Shown here: positions 34,029-45,728 of the stretch, piece by piece
Layout: each line of letters starts with the position of its first letter
Numbering within the stretch: the stretch's first letter is position 1
Program-made: the position numbers and the translations under genes
The notes under the pieces: model-generated
Told to the model about the DNA's origin: nothing
Databases searched by the model: none
What the model saw: only the letters and a program-made list of their open reading frames with translations
Assembly: GCA_963920635.1 (NCBI GenBank)
Contig: OY987298.1
Span: forward strand, 150,014,257-150,078,256
From: Pseudeuparius sepicola
Taxonomy: Eukaryota > Arthropoda > Insecta > Coleoptera > Anthribidae
Direction: 5' to 3'
Length of the DNA stretch: 64,000 bases

Positions 34029-36691
34029 CAGGGTTGGTATTGTTTAAAACAAGTGTTTAAAACCAATGTTTTAAACATTGTTTTAAACATCGGCACATAA
34101 AAAAGCCCTTTGTTTAAAACATGTTTTAAACAATAGTTTTAAACTGTTTTTTTAAGCTGAAAAGCCATTGAAAACTTTCATTTTTTTGTTTAAAAAATTA
34201 AAGCAAAATACAGAAATAGAAACTTCACTGGGCTAAAATCAATGTAAAAAATATGTAACACCATAGAACATATTTTTTTCTTTTCAGCAACTGTCAGTCT
34301 TATCGTCAAAGATAAAAAAAACATCACGTGGGTCATTATTTTTGAAAAAGTGGAAAGTGACTTTCACCACACTTGACACTTCATATTTTGATAGATTTAT
34401 TTTTCCTCTTTCTCCCTTTATCATCACTCACTTATGCAATTGTATGATGTACGTTATGCCATTGAATATAAGAAATACGCCCCCTGTAGGCTCAATGCTA
34501 AACTAACTCTATGGGCCATGCCATTTTGTTGATCCGTACATTATGTTTTCTGTTTTGTTCAAAATCAGTCAAAAAAGCTTTATTTTCTAAAGTTGACTAT
34601 TATAATAATGTGGTAAATAACAGCAGTTGAATTCAAATGTTTAAATATTCCCGCCACGCTTGTTCCAAAAAAGAGAGAAGAGTTAAAGAAGAGTTGTTAG
34701 AAAATGAAATAAAGCAACTAAAATGTGATTTTTATTATGATTACCACGCCCAAAAGGCCTCCCACAGTTATCAGAAGTGGAATTTGAACATGCTAAAGTG
34801 TTATGCAGTGTAATTACGAAGTTTTAGTGCGAGATTCGGACGAAAAACCGTCTTGATTCGACCGCCGGGGTCCTAACCTAAACATTTTTTGTTCCTGGAA
34901 ACATTTTCGAGATGGAACAAGTTTCGAATCAATTTAATTTAACCAACAAAGTTCTCTATTTCGAATTCTGCTTTTAGTTCATTTTTAGTTGCCTGTTGCC
35001 TTTGCAATTACATAAATCATAAACAATAATGTTTAAACTTTATAATAACCGGTAAGTACAGTTTCCCGTGGTGTATGTCTGCCCCGATTTTTTTGAAATA
35101 TTGGCTACCCCCCTATTTTCGGGGTCCCTGAACACGAATCTGACCTTAGTTTTTGGTGCTCGGGCGTAGTTTCCGAGAAAATGAATTTTCAAATTTCCTT
35201 TGACACCTCACTTTTCATGGCGATATTTGTGGTTATAATCCGGATGAATTTTTACTATATGCAGGTCAAACTGATCACCACACTATTTTGCACCTTTTGC
35301 AACATCGAAACTTCGCGGAAACCCGCGGAAAATCCGAAATTTGGAAAGATTTGTGCCGTGTTTACGTCCGGCCCGGCCGTTGTTTTCGCCCCACAATCAG
35401 CGGGCGCCAATTGTCGGGGGGAACTTTTACCTAATAACCAAATAACTTTATGAAGACGACCACAAAATTATATACAGTGTGTCCCCGGATAGATGTAACT
35501 ATACTTGTACAGTTTTTTATTTTTCATTTTTCGGCAAAAAGTCATTCTTTATAAAAAGTTTTGCTTTTTTTGAAACTGGGAAATCCAATACCAGATTTTT
35601 GAAAAGTTATACAGGGCGTCCGAAAAGTTCAAAATACTAAAATCGTGTCAAGAGTGCTCTTTTTTCAAAGCTAGCAGTAAATGTTATTCGAGAAAGTGGT
35701 TTCTAATAAAGCAAAGGGCCCAAATCTCAGATATTAATAGATTCTAATAAACTTCAAGAAATAGTCGATTTTTTAAAATGTGGTTAAAGATATTAAGAGT
35801 AATAATGTGTTATTACGGTTTATACAGGAGACATTGGAAAACAAGTAAACATGTAAGCCCTGAAGTGTTTGAGGCCTACCATAGACAGGTTCATCCGATC
35901 TTGGTCTGTTTACAAAAAAGAAACGTCAAAAAGTTAAAAATATAATATTTCTTGAAGTTTATTAGAATCTATTAATATCGGAGATTTGGACCTTTTGTTG
36001 TATTAGGAACCACTTTCTCAAATAACATTTCTCGCTAACTTTGAAAAAATAGCACTTTGTTCTTGACACGATTTTAGTATTTTGAACTTTTCGGACGCCC
36101 TGTATAACTTTTCGAAAATCTGGTATTGGATTTCCCAGTTTCAAAACAAGCAAAACTTTTGATAAAGAATGACTTTTTGCCGAAAAATGAAAAATAAAAA
36201 AGTTTACAAGTATAGTTACACCTATCCGGGGACACACTGTAGAAGACGACAAGAACAATGAACAAGAACAAAGAACAACGCAGTGTAAACCCAAAGTGTG
36301 CCCCTTTGGGGTGACAATGGCCCATATAGTTAGTTCGTATTGTGCCCGTCGGGGCGTTGGCATCTTAAATTCAGTCGCGTATACTTCTTGAGTGTATAAC
36401 CACAGCTTACCCTAACATATAAGCTGTGGTATAACTATTTGGTTGCCTAGCCAAGAAATTAAAAACAGTTTATAGCCTAGTTTTTTTTTTCTAGTTAAAA
36501 AAACATGTTCCTAGCTGAAAAAAACATGTTTAAAACTGTTTAAAAGTAGGATAAAACTAGGTTTTAAACTGTTTTAAACTTGTTTCTTTAGCTAGAAAAA
36601 ACAAGTTTTAAACAAAAAAAAAACAGTTTTAAACAGAAAAAAACAAAGTGTTTGTTTTAAATTAGGAAAACTAAAAAAAACATCAACCCTG
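34029..36691. mobile_element. Non-autonomous hAT element (CAGGGTTG ends, 8-bp TSD)
   Basis: The ends CAGGGTTGGTATTG and CATCAACCCTG are flanked by a perfect 8-bp GTTACAGG. Both terminal regions are packed with GTTTAAAAC-like motifs (34040-34150 and 36530-36660). A short frame starts at 34639, but no hAT transposase domain is recognisable. A family H element (35475-36239) is nested inside and is therefore younger. Without it the hAT copy is about 1.9 kb. It is inserted exactly across the acceptor that precedes the Pka-R2 start codon. Confidence 0.9.
35475..36239. mobile_element. Fold-back MITE, family H (CAGTGTGTCCCCGGAT ends, TA TSD)
   Basis: Perfect terminal inverses CAGTGTGTCCCCGG and CCGGGGACACACTG are flanked by TA. 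Arms carry GAAAAGTTATACAGGGCGTC and the matching complement. It is nested in the hAT element. A degraded right end of the same family is at 59990-60084. Confidence 0.92.
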
Positions 36692-36730
36692 GTTACAGGT
36701 GCCCCCCCGGCGGCCGACGCCATAGTAAGG
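36692..36730 (+). other. Pka-R2: Splice acceptor and 5' UTR of Pka-R2 coding exon 1
   Basis: GGTTACAG|GTGCC gives an acceptor after 36698. The exon then has a 32-nt UTR before the ATG. The acceptor AG is part of the right-hand hAT target duplication, so the tract upstream of it is now the transposon end (AAAAAAACATCAACCCTG), which is purine-rich. Confidence 0.6.
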
Positions 36731-36995
36731 ATGAGCCGCGGTAGCGCCGGCGCGCGCATCCAGGTGCCGGACGAGCTGCGCGAGGTCCTCCTCGAGTTCA
36801 CCATCAGCTACCTGCTCGAGCAGCCGGGCGACGTCGTCAGCTACGCGGCCGACTACTTCGTCAGGCTGCGCGAGTCGCGCGCCACCCAGCTGCTCTACGA
36901 CCAGCAGAGCGGCAGCGGCGTCGCCGTGGCGGCGCCGAAGCGCGACGGCTCCGAGACGCTCAGCCCCGACGAGTCGACCATATCGAGGGAGGAGG
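36731..36995 (+). CDS. Pka-R2: PKA type II regulatory subunit, coding exon 1 (docking domain)
   Basis: This exon encodes the N-terminal dimerisation/docking domain that pairs two regulatory subunits and binds A-kinase anchoring proteins. From the ATG at 36731 it reads MSRGSAGARIQVPDELREVL, then the helix SYLLEQPGDVVSYAADYFVR and LRESR, matching the RII pattern IQ(I/V)P..L.E.L..(F/Y)T......QP.D...(F/Y)A..YF.RLRE.R. A linker with APKRDGSETLSPDESTISRE follows. The donor is GTGAGT at 36996, phase 1. The exon is very GC-rich. RII identity is confirmed by the next exon. Confidence 0.95.
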
Positions 36996-37070
36996 GTGAG
37001 TGCGGGGGCGGCCGATATCTAACATTAACTTTTTTTAATCGAAGGGCGCGTGACGGCATAGTCAGCATAC

Positions 37071-37875
37071 CAGGGGCGTGCAGTCCATGGAAGCAAGGGA
37101 AGCAGTGCTCCCCCACCGAAACAATGTAAAACGATAAAATGTAATTTTCGAATTTTTAAACAGGAAGCAATTAGTTTAGTTACCTAGGTATATCAAAAAC
37201 GCTAAAAAATATCTTATATATCACAAATATATCAAATCTACAATATGTTATGCCTATAGCAAATGCGGCGTTGACTCCGACTGCGCCCATCCTACCGAGC
37301 CACAGTACAGTACAATGTAAGCTATGCCGGCCGCTTTTCTGAAGCGTTCGATAGTCGAGAGGTTATTGAACTTTCCACCTCCACCGCACTGGCTGACGCG
37401 AATGAGAACGCCTGTTTTAAGCGGGCGTGGAAGCTATCGTTGCAGTAGGTTCTTTGTATAGTTTAGTTGGTTTTGATCTGCGTCGGTGCGTCGCGCGCGT
37501 CGTATCTCGGGCGATATGGAAGACAATAATACGGACGTGGACATGCAAAGAAGAGTGTGTGTGAATGTGTAGTGTATGCCTTAATAATAAAGGGATTTTC
37601 AACATTAAACTTTGCGGATAAGCTTCAATTAATTACAAAAGGAAGAGCAAAACCCCCTATGAAAAATTTAACCACAAAAATGAATGAATGACTTTCACAG
37701 ATATCGCTGTTGTCTATTGAGAATATACTTCTCCAGAACATGTTAGAGCATCGACGTTTTTATGATGACGTCATTGGCGAATTCGCCAAAAGTGATCGAA
37801 GAATCGAATTACATTACAAATAGGTAAGTTTTTAAACATTGCTTCCCTTACTTAAAATGTCACCGCACGCCCCTG
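37071..37875. mobile_element. hAT MITE (CAGGGGCGTGC ends, 8-bp TSD)
   Basis: The ends CAGGGGCGTGCAGT and CGCACGCCCCTG, plus subterminal AAGCAAGGGAAGCA against TGCTTCCCTTACTT, are flanked by a perfect 8-bp CAGCATAC (37063-37070 and 37876-37883). It has no transposase. It lies 75 bp into the intron after Pka-R2 exon 1. Confidence 0.93.
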
Positions 37876-38038
37876 CAGCATACACTTTTCTTTGATTCGG
37901 CGCCATTTTGTAACTATAGTAAGGGCAGAATGTAAAGGCCAACTTTTTATTGCTCTGTCCTTGTCTGATTCATTATGTTAATAAATATAATATATTCAAA
38001 CGGGAGTACGCTTATAAAGCAGGGCAGTAATTAAATAT

Positions 38039-38941
38039 TTGGTTTATTTTGGTGATGGACTTCCTGTAATAACAATGCAGCGTGAAGTATTCAGTGCCCA
38101 AAGTAGAAAATTAATATTAAATGTAGTGAAATATTTCCAAGAAAAAAAAAGAGAACACAGTGAAAATTTATCGGTACTTCAATGTGCATCGGAGGCGTTA
38201 CAGATTAGTACAAGGACCATTTCACGAATTAGGCAAGAAGACATTAAACATATTGAGACCTGGATTTTTCAACACGAGGCAAATATGAGAACTTGGCACG
38301 ACAAAAATCCAAAATGTGTGTACAACAAAAAAACGAATGATGGAAAAGGTTTATAATTGTTCATGCCGGTAATAAGGACGGATTTATTGATGGCGCTGAG
38401 CTTATATTTTCAACTAAAAATAAAAGTGCAGACTACCACGATAATATGAACGCCGAAATGTTTGAAAAATGGTTGGAGGAGAAACTATTGCCGAAACTTG
38501 AAAACCCTTCTTTAATTATAATGGACAATGCGAAATACCATTCCAGGCTGTGTGAAAATGTGCCCAATACAGCCACAAAAAAAAGAAGAAATAATTAACT
38601 GGCTTCGAAATAAAAAAAAATATTTTCCTGAAAATTCCCTTAAATGTGAGTTGCTTCAGATCGTTAAAAATTATAAATCCAAGTTGCCTTATGCGTCTGA
38701 CAATATAATTAATAAAATGGGACATCAAGTGTTGAGGCTTCCCCCGTATCATTGTATATTTAATGCAGTAGAATTGATATGGGCCCAATGCAAAACTTTT
38801 TTTAATAAGAAAATTGTGTCTGAGGCAATGCTTGATAATAACACGGTAATGTCTATTTGGAAAGAAGCTCTCCAGGAAGTCACTAAAGAAAACTGGTCTA
38901 GTTGTATAAAACACACCGAGAACGTTATTAAAGATTATTGA
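38039..38941 (+). pseudogene. Tc1/IS630-like transposase, frameshifted and internally deleted
   Basis: The first part has REVFSAQSRKLILNVVKYFQ and SEALQISTRTISRIRQE, an N-terminal helix-turn-helix region of insect Tc1-like transposases. A +1 shift near 38345 leads to a frame with HAGNKDGFIDGAE and IIMDNAKYHS, where the D is the second catalytic residue. A second shift in the A-run near 38580 leads to LRLPPYHCIFNAVELIWAQC, with the third acidic residue E in VELIW. The stretch expected between HTH and HAG, which holds the first catalytic Asp, is missing. The gene is dead. Confidence 0.85.
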
Positions 38942-39194
38942 GGGATTATTTTGAAAAAGAAAAGATATTGGACGTTGACATAGATTTAAATGACGACTCA
39001 TATTCGGATGATAGTATTTTATATTCTGACTAAAATTCATAACGAATTTGTATATTATTATTATTTATTTATTATGTATATACTGACTTCTGACGATGTA
39101 AAATTTATTTTATGTTGATATTTAATTTGTAACTAAAAATATAAATATATATATATTTTTTGCCTAACCATTACAATAGTATATTATACACCTA

Positions 39195-39296
39195 GGTTGA
39201 GAAGTGAGCCATTATTTACCGAGCATTTTTATATCCTGAGGCGCGTAGCGCCGAAGGATATAATGTGCGAGGTAAATAATGGCCTTCTCAACCGAA
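39195..39296. repeat. Long hairpin inside the Tc1 element
   Basis: GGTTGAGAAGTGAGCCATTA and TTTACCGAGCA on the left pair with TGTGCGAGGTAAATAATGG and CCTTCTCAACC on the right. The loop holds GAGGCGCGTAGCGCCGAAGG. ATTATTTACCTAGGTA copies continue to about 39530. Confidence 0.8.
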
Positions 39297-39964
39297 GTGT
39301 ATATAGAATTTTTGTTACTACTAACATTGAAATATTGCCATCATTTCTCACTTTTTTTCAAATATTTCAAAATATCAAGTAGCCTGGGAGTTCAGTTGTC
39401 AAGCTGATAAAATGACACTAATTTTTAAATGTCACTTAGAAAATTTTTCATTATTTACCTAGGTATTTTTTTATTATCATTATTTACCTAGGTAGAGAAA
39501 TATTACTTCTCATTAGAGGAATGAGGTAAATAATGGTGATTTCTCAGGTTAGTAGTAAAAAATAATTATTTAAATACCTAAGTAAGACCTACTTTGAATT
39601 TCAGGATCATTATCTTTTAATTGCCAGTCTAAATTACCGAATTAATCTTCAAAAATCACAAATGAAATTACAACAGTTACCTAAGTATAAATTTTTAATT
39701 CGCCCGTTCACATCAGGTAGTAAAGCAATAATCTATTCTAGGCCGACCCTGCCTGCCTTAAACAATCAACTAGTAATACAAGACAAGTACTAGGTTTTCT
39801 ATCTCTCTTCCTTTCATGAAAGGTGCTTAGCGAACTTTAAGACGTACGTCGAATACAAATTGGAGGAGGAGACATGAGTGCAATTGTGCCAGTAAAGCAA
39901 TAGATATAGCGCTCTCTCTTTGATGATTTATTGCCGACTTCGCCTTTACATTCTGCCCTTACTA

Positions 39965-40624
39965 TACTACTGTCAACATATAAATATTGCAAATATTACA
40001 TAACAGTTCTGCTATAAAAATAAGCTTCCCTCACCGAACAGTTGAACCACGCTTCAGAGCGGGCGCGTAGGTATGCTGTTGTCTCTGTCTCACTTGCAAT
40101 GCATTTTTATCCTTGTGAATTGCTACAATAACCCGTCAGGTCAATTTAAAATACGGCCAGGCGGCTGCGGATAGGAATGAATTATTATTATTAGAGATTA
40201 GTAATTTTCTTTTCGTAAAATATTTTTTTATTATTTATTAACATTCTTATGGAGGACGGAAACTTGTTATATAATTTTGGAGCCTAATATGTGACAAAGC
40301 GTTGTGTAGAAGAACTATGCGTTACAACAATATATTTTTAGATATTATTTAAATAAAAGTGTCGATCGAATTTTCGTAAACTCCGATTGCCCGCACCGTT
40401 CTCATTTACTCGTCTACCGACAGCGATAACTGCATTCAATCTTCTCGTCGGCACGGTCGACTTGATGCTAAGTAGGTTATAGCGAGACACGCCGCCCAGA
40501 CCAGACCGGGCGTTCCTACTAACGAGCCCGGTAATTGGACGTTGGGTGCCCGCACCTATCGGGTCGGCAACCGGACCGTTCAATTGAGATCTAATCGAAG
40601 CAGACCGGAGCGCGGAAGAAAAAA
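39965..40624. other. Intronic, no feature recognised
   Basis: The sequence is mixed, with a CG-containing patch at 40370-40600 (GAGCCCGGTAATTGG). No terminal repeats or coding similarity are evident. Confidence 0.35.
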
Positions 40625-41110
40625 AGAGCGACAACGAAAATCCTCGAGTACGTTACAACACTGATTCATTTCACACACGGTGAATGGTGAATACAAAATA
40701 CACAAACCCGAACGTGGTCGACGGGAACGCGGCTTCCAGCCACCCGGACCGTCTGAACCCGCGGATCTCCCGTAAGCAGTTCGCCCGTCTGCGTCTCAGG
40801 CTGCGCAGTCCATTCCGGGGCGAGAATTCCCCTTACAGCGCTCACGCGTCGGCGCGGCGGCACCAATACTCCTGGACGGCACGGCTCCCACCCAGAGGCC
40901 ATAAGAACACCTGGGCGGTTCCCCTCTGCCAGGACACACGGGCACTAGACACAAACTTGTTTCTAACTGAGACGTTTTAAAACACTTTTAACATTTAAAC
41001 CTTCTCAAAACCCAAGCTGCCGCTTTCAGTTATGTGACAAATGACATGTAACGTCGGACTAAGATGCTCACGTGATTTTTGTGCGCCATGGCATGTCTTT
41101 ATCGTAGGCC
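40625..41110 (-). mobile_element. Dispersed LTR/SINE-like repeat R, copy 1
   Basis: It matches the inverse of 46220-46745 over about 480 bp: AACGAAAATCCTCGAGTACG, GGCACCAATACTCCTGGACG and AGTTATGTGACAAATGACAT. Read on the minus strand it would be an LTR-like stretch, and the other copy has AATAAA near its end. The open frames across it are not conserved between copies. No flanking duplication was found. Confidence 0.6.
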
Positions 41111-41677
41111 TCGTAAACGATCTATAATACAGAAAGTGAAATGGGGCCCGAGAATTATTTTGATTGTAACGGCGTCTAGGGCTGCTTCCGAAGAGGCGAA
41201 TACAACAATGCTGTTATCTAACACTTTAGATCACGTCCTATATTTAACAGCGGCGGACGGAAGAAAAAAACCAAAAGCCCGTCTGGCGTATACTCAACAA
41301 TTCGCCACTAATTAAGCGCAAAATAGAAGAATAAATTTTCGTGCGGTGGCATACGCGCTCGCAAAACAAATTGCCGTGACACTGCGACAAAATTGCGTTC
41401 GCCTTGGCCGATGACAATAAAATCATATTTTACACAGTCGGTTGGACCCGTTTTTGCCCGGGCATGGTAAATGACGGTAATATATGCGGGGAAAATTAAT
41501 AACAATTTTGTTATTGTTTTCTCCAGGATGGAAATACCTACAACGTAACAAGCCGATTTCGCGTGTGCAAAAATAATTTTTCAACGCAAATTTCCGACGA
41601 ACTATATTTTATAGCGTCGTGAATTTAGTTTGTTAAAATTCGCAACAGTGATTTTAAATATGAGCACAGAACATGTA
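41111..41677. other. Intronic, no complete feature
   Basis: AT-rich sequence. I see nothing that can be named. Confidence 0.3.
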
Positions 41678-42540
41678 CAGGGTGGTTCATTATAAATTGA
41701 CACCCCCCTTAACTTGCTAGTTTTTGAGGTTAGAAAAAATAGTTTTTTTACAAAAGTTTTAGATACTAATACAAAGTTTTTTGTGACGCTATTGGACCGT
41801 GTACAGTGTGTTCTAGAAAGCCGTGGCAGACATAACTTATGTTTTTTTAAATGGAACACCCTATATATTTTTGCATTTTTGAAATCTGCTCATCAAGGCA
41901 ATTAAAATGATATTAAACTTTGTGGCATTATCTTTTTCCGTTTTTGAAAAATTCCGTTTTCAAATTTTATACTAAATTTATTTAACTCGAATTTGTGGAT
42001 CTCGTGATAAAGATAGATGATCGATGTAACACAAAAAATATTTGTTTTAAACAATAGAGTAATATAGTGAAACTCCAAAATGTTTAGGAGCCTTTTCAAA
42101 TTTTACTGATTATATTCTCGAAATAAAGAATTTCAGGAAAATCGTAAAAGCTCCTAAACATTTTGGACTTTCACTATGTTACTCTCTTGTTTAAAACAAA
42201 TATTTTTCGTTATTACATTGATCCACAGTCTTTATCACGAGATCCACAAATTCGAATTAAATAAATTTAGTATAACATTTGAATACGAAATTTTTTAAAA
42301 GCGGAAAGAGATAATGCCACAAAGTTTAATATTATTTTGATTGTCTTGATGAGCAGATTCCAAAAATGCAAAAATATATATGGTGTTCCATTTAAAAAAC
42401 ATAAGTTATGTCTGCCACGGCTTTCTAGAACACACTGTACACGGTCCAATAGCGTCACAAAAAACTCTGTATTAGTATCTAAAACTTTTGTAAAAAAACT
42501 TTTTTCTAACCTCAAAAACTAGCAAGTTAAGGGGGGTTCC
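41678..42540. mobile_element. Fold-back MITE, family I (CAGGGTGGTTC left end)
   Basis: Arms of about 380 bp are inverted copies (AACTTGCTAGTTTTTGAGGT against ACCTCAAAAACTAGCAAGTT). The left end begins CAGGGTGGTTCATT after TA. The right end is truncated after GGGGGGTTCC. Phrases such as AAATGGAACACCCTATAT link it to the repeats at 61270-61620. Confidence 0.85.
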
Positions 42541-43412
42541 ATCTTCTATGGAAAACTGTATTTGTGTTCTTTCGAAAAATCAAGTACCTATGCCTTGGAA
42601 ATTTTGAAAAAAGTATTTTTTCACACCAGCAAAGTGCCCTTTTTGTAGGTTTTACGACAAATTGTTATTAAGGAAACTGGTTCAGAATGAAAAACTGAGT
42701 GGGTTTGCGAAATTTCAAAAGTCTAGGTCTACTTTGGTTTTTCTTTTACTTTTTTCTATTTTTTTTAGAATAGTGCCCTTTCTGTATTTCACGTCAAAAT
42801 GTTATTAAGAGAACATGTTCATGATGAAAAACTGGGTATGCTTGCAAAATTTCAAAAGGCTAAGCCTACTTTTGTTTTCAGCTATTTAGAGACTGCCACA
42901 AATAATGTTATCGATGTTTTGAACCAGCCAATAATTTGTTTCCGAAATATTTTTAAAATTAAATAAAGGTCGGGCCTCAGTGTGGCCCTGGCGAATATCT
43001 CAACGCATGTGCTCTTGCTTACGCCAGGCGTAAGAGTATAGTAGTATAGTTTAAAATTAACCCGCGGAAATGCAATGCTTAGCTAGTTTTTGTTTCTAGA
43101 TAATGGGTTCATGGCCATTTTCTGAGATTCTTGTTGTTTTTCAATAACCCCATAATTTTTATAAGTAAAACGTATTTTTCACTATTAAACTTTGATTAAA
43201 AAACATACATGTCTTATTGCTGTTTACAAACCTGAAAAATACCAACAATATGCTATTGGACAAGAGTATTTATTCCTTCAATGTGACTAAAAAAAATCTG
43301 GTTTTTTTTTGTCTTTATTTACCTTTTACTGCTATCAAACCTTAACTACTTAGTGTGTTTAATTTTTTTACAATATACTATGCATTAAAGTTTTTGAGAT
43401 ATGATATATAGG
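42541..43412. other. Fragments of the 17820-type element, then AT-rich DNA
   Basis: AAAGTGCCCTTTTTGTAGGT (42631) and AGTGCCCTTTCTGTATTTCA (42772) are two diverged direct copies of the repeat seen at 17940. Nothing else is named. Confidence 0.45.
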
Positions 43413-44543
43413 CCAGGGAAAATAGAATTTGACCTAGAAAATAATATTAACTGCAATTTTGTTTTACCATATCCAAGTTATAAGTAAATACGTTGGTAGA
43501 AACCAAAAATTAAACATTTTGAAAAAACGGAACCTTGAGTTACCTCAAAAAACACCTATTTTTCGTTAGAAATTTCGAGTAAAAATGTTAACTGGATTTT
43601 TTTGGACTCTTTAGGTAAAAAAACTTCCCTTGCTAACTTATATTAAGAAATTAAACATTTTAAGAATATGGAAGTAACTTAGATCGACAAAGAGGGATAA
43701 AAATCGGATAATTTTCTATTTCGGCAAAAGCAAAAATATTAACTACGTTTTTATTGCAGATGATCATTCCCTTTTACAAATAGAATGTAACTTATACAAA
43801 ATTAAACATTTATCTGAGCCGCATGTACGTCAGCTGTCACTTCTCATTGGTATAGACTGGGCAAAAATATTAACTGTTTTTTTTTTGTTTAACTTTTTAC
43901 AATATAACTATATTAAATCACATAAGTATAGCGAAATTAAACATTTATTTACGGCGCATGTAGGTCAACTGTCATTTGTCATTTCAAAATACTTCCGTTA
44001 CCAATTTTCGTTTAATTTCAAAAAATTTAACAAGACTTAGTATCCACTTACAAAGTTTAACTAAAATCAGCCAGTTAATAATTTTGCTCTCAAAGACAGC
44101 TTCGAATTTCTTTAAAATGCGATTTCCGGCGAAACAATATGTATAATAATTAAAGAACAAACTGTTAATACTTGATTTTTAAGGTAGTTATAAATAATAA
44201 AAACGTAGTTAATATTTTTGCCCAAAAAAATATTACGCAAAATGTCATTTTTACATCATTCGGATACTTGCGCAAACGTAATCTGTTTAATTTATCAATC
44301 TCGATTTTATATACCTTACATAATAATAAATACAGCTTAAAATTCGTAGTTAATATTTATGCCGTCTTTATTACAACAAGAAAATGTATTTTTCTAAAAA
44401 ACGCCCACACGCGTATGTGTATTTTGTATAAAAAACAATTCTGGCGTTCATTTATTACCAATATTTTGTGATGGCATTATAAAAATGCGGTTATGAATTT
44501 TGTCTAGGTTTCGTTATTTTTTACCGTAATTTCCCTGGCCCAA
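43413..44543. mobile_element. Possible TIR element with GGCCAGGGAAA ends
   Basis: GGCCAGGGAAAATAG at the left and TTTCCCTGGCC at the right are 11-bp inverted repeats, with CCTAGA/TCTAGG just inside. The interior repeats GTTAATATTTTTGCC or its complement several times, along with CATTTATTTACGGCGCATGT. I cannot assign a target duplication. A 99-codon frame at 44172-44471 resembles nothing known. Confidence 0.45.
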
Positions 44544-45094
44544 TAATTTAACAGTGTTTTTTGGTTATCGTGAAAGATTTTATTTTTTTCACATTGGATT
44601 TAGATATTACATGCTCATAGACGACGATATGTTATTCAATGGGAGTGTTTATGCAGCAAAATTTAACGCAGCGTAACGGTAAAAGTTAACCAACTTTTAA
44701 CTTTTGCATTAAAATTAAAGAAAATCTCAGTTTGCGCATGCGTAATTTCATTGCCAACAGTAAGAACAACTAGTGAGAACAAAACTCCCTAGCAATGTTG
44801 TTTATTATTTATTATTTAGGATGGTAACGGATTAGGTTTTGTATTTTTGTGGTGAGGGGCGGAGTCCCACGTCACCCACGAGGGCTCCAATGTTGAACTC
44901 GAGGACTAATAATAGATGTCGTGCGAAAATTTGATTTTGACATTTCCCCTGTTTTTGCGCAGACTTAAATTATTAAATAATCCTTGCATAAACGGTATAC
45001 TAAATTCTTATGTTAGGTACATTACGTTAATATTAAATTACGTTAAATTGTCTTTAGCCTTTAAAATTCACTTACGTTTACGTATTTATACGTA
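44544..45094. other. Intronic, no feature recognised
   Basis: AT-rich except for GAGGGGCGGAGTCCCACGTC near 44855. No element ends were found. Confidence 0.3.
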
Positions 45095-45096
45095 TA

Positions 45097-45728
45097 GATC
45101 GTCAGACAGTGACAGATTTTCTTTACTGATTTTCTCATTTATGCCTTGGAGAGGGTTGAAAGGTAAATCGATGCTGAGTCGGAAAATAGTAATTTTAAGT
45201 TTGACCCCCGGGGACTGATTTTGTCAGGCATAAAATGAAATGCAATAAAACTTTCTATAGTTTCAGAGGCATAAGTGCAGAAATGAGTTGACGAAAAAAA
45301 ATTTTTTCCGACTTATTTTCCGACCCAAAAGTGCATTTTTCCCCACGCGTCACTTCTGCCAATCAATTTTTGGGCTAGTGAGGATATAAGTTTTCACCAT
45401 TTCGAACGGCATAACTGACGGAGTCAGTAATTAACCAAGTCATTTTTTGTGTGATCTGCCAAACCCTTAATTCAACCCTTTTTCCACACGCTACACTTAT
45501 GCCTTTGGGTTTTCGAGGTCGGAATAGTATAAGAAATCATACGGTGAACATGGCATAAGTGAGAATTAGAACCTTTTTTTCTGTTTTGAAAAATCGAATT
45601 TTCCATGTTTTCCCCGGGGGCCAAACTTAAAATTACTATTTTCCGACTCGGCATCGATTTACCTTTCAACCCTCTCCAAGGCATAAATGAGAAAATCAGC
45701 AAGGAAAATCTGTCACTGTCTGACGGTC
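45097..45728. mobile_element. Fold-back MITE, family N copy 3
   Basis: The ends GATCGTCAGACAG and CTGTCTGACGGTC are flanked by TA. At 632 bp its left arm is deleted between GACCCCCGGG and GACTGATTTTGTCAG. Confidence 0.92.

Larger units (their letters stand above)
37917..39964. mobile_element. Tc1/mariner-type transposon (TAGTAAGGGCAG ends, TA TSD)
   Basis: The ends TAGTAAGGGCAGAATGTAAA and the complement TTTACATTCTGCCCTTACTA are 23-bp perfect inverted repeats with flanking TA (37915-37916 and 39965-39966). The 2.05-kb element carries a broken transposase (38039-38941). Palindromic ATTATTTACC repeats from 39195 to 39540 lie inside its right half. Confidence 0.9.

Noticed and set aside
38516..39040. 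174-codon minus-strand ORF
   Set aside because: It is antisense to the transposase pseudogene at 38039-38941, whose plus-strand frames carry the recognisable motifs.
40338..40980. ORFs of 78-98 codons near repeat R
   Set aside because: They are not conserved in the second copy of the repeat at 46216-46745 and have no domain.
44172..44471. 99-codon ORF in the GGCCAGGGAAA element
   Set aside because: AT-rich chance frame rich in Ile, Asn and Lys, overlapping internal repeats.
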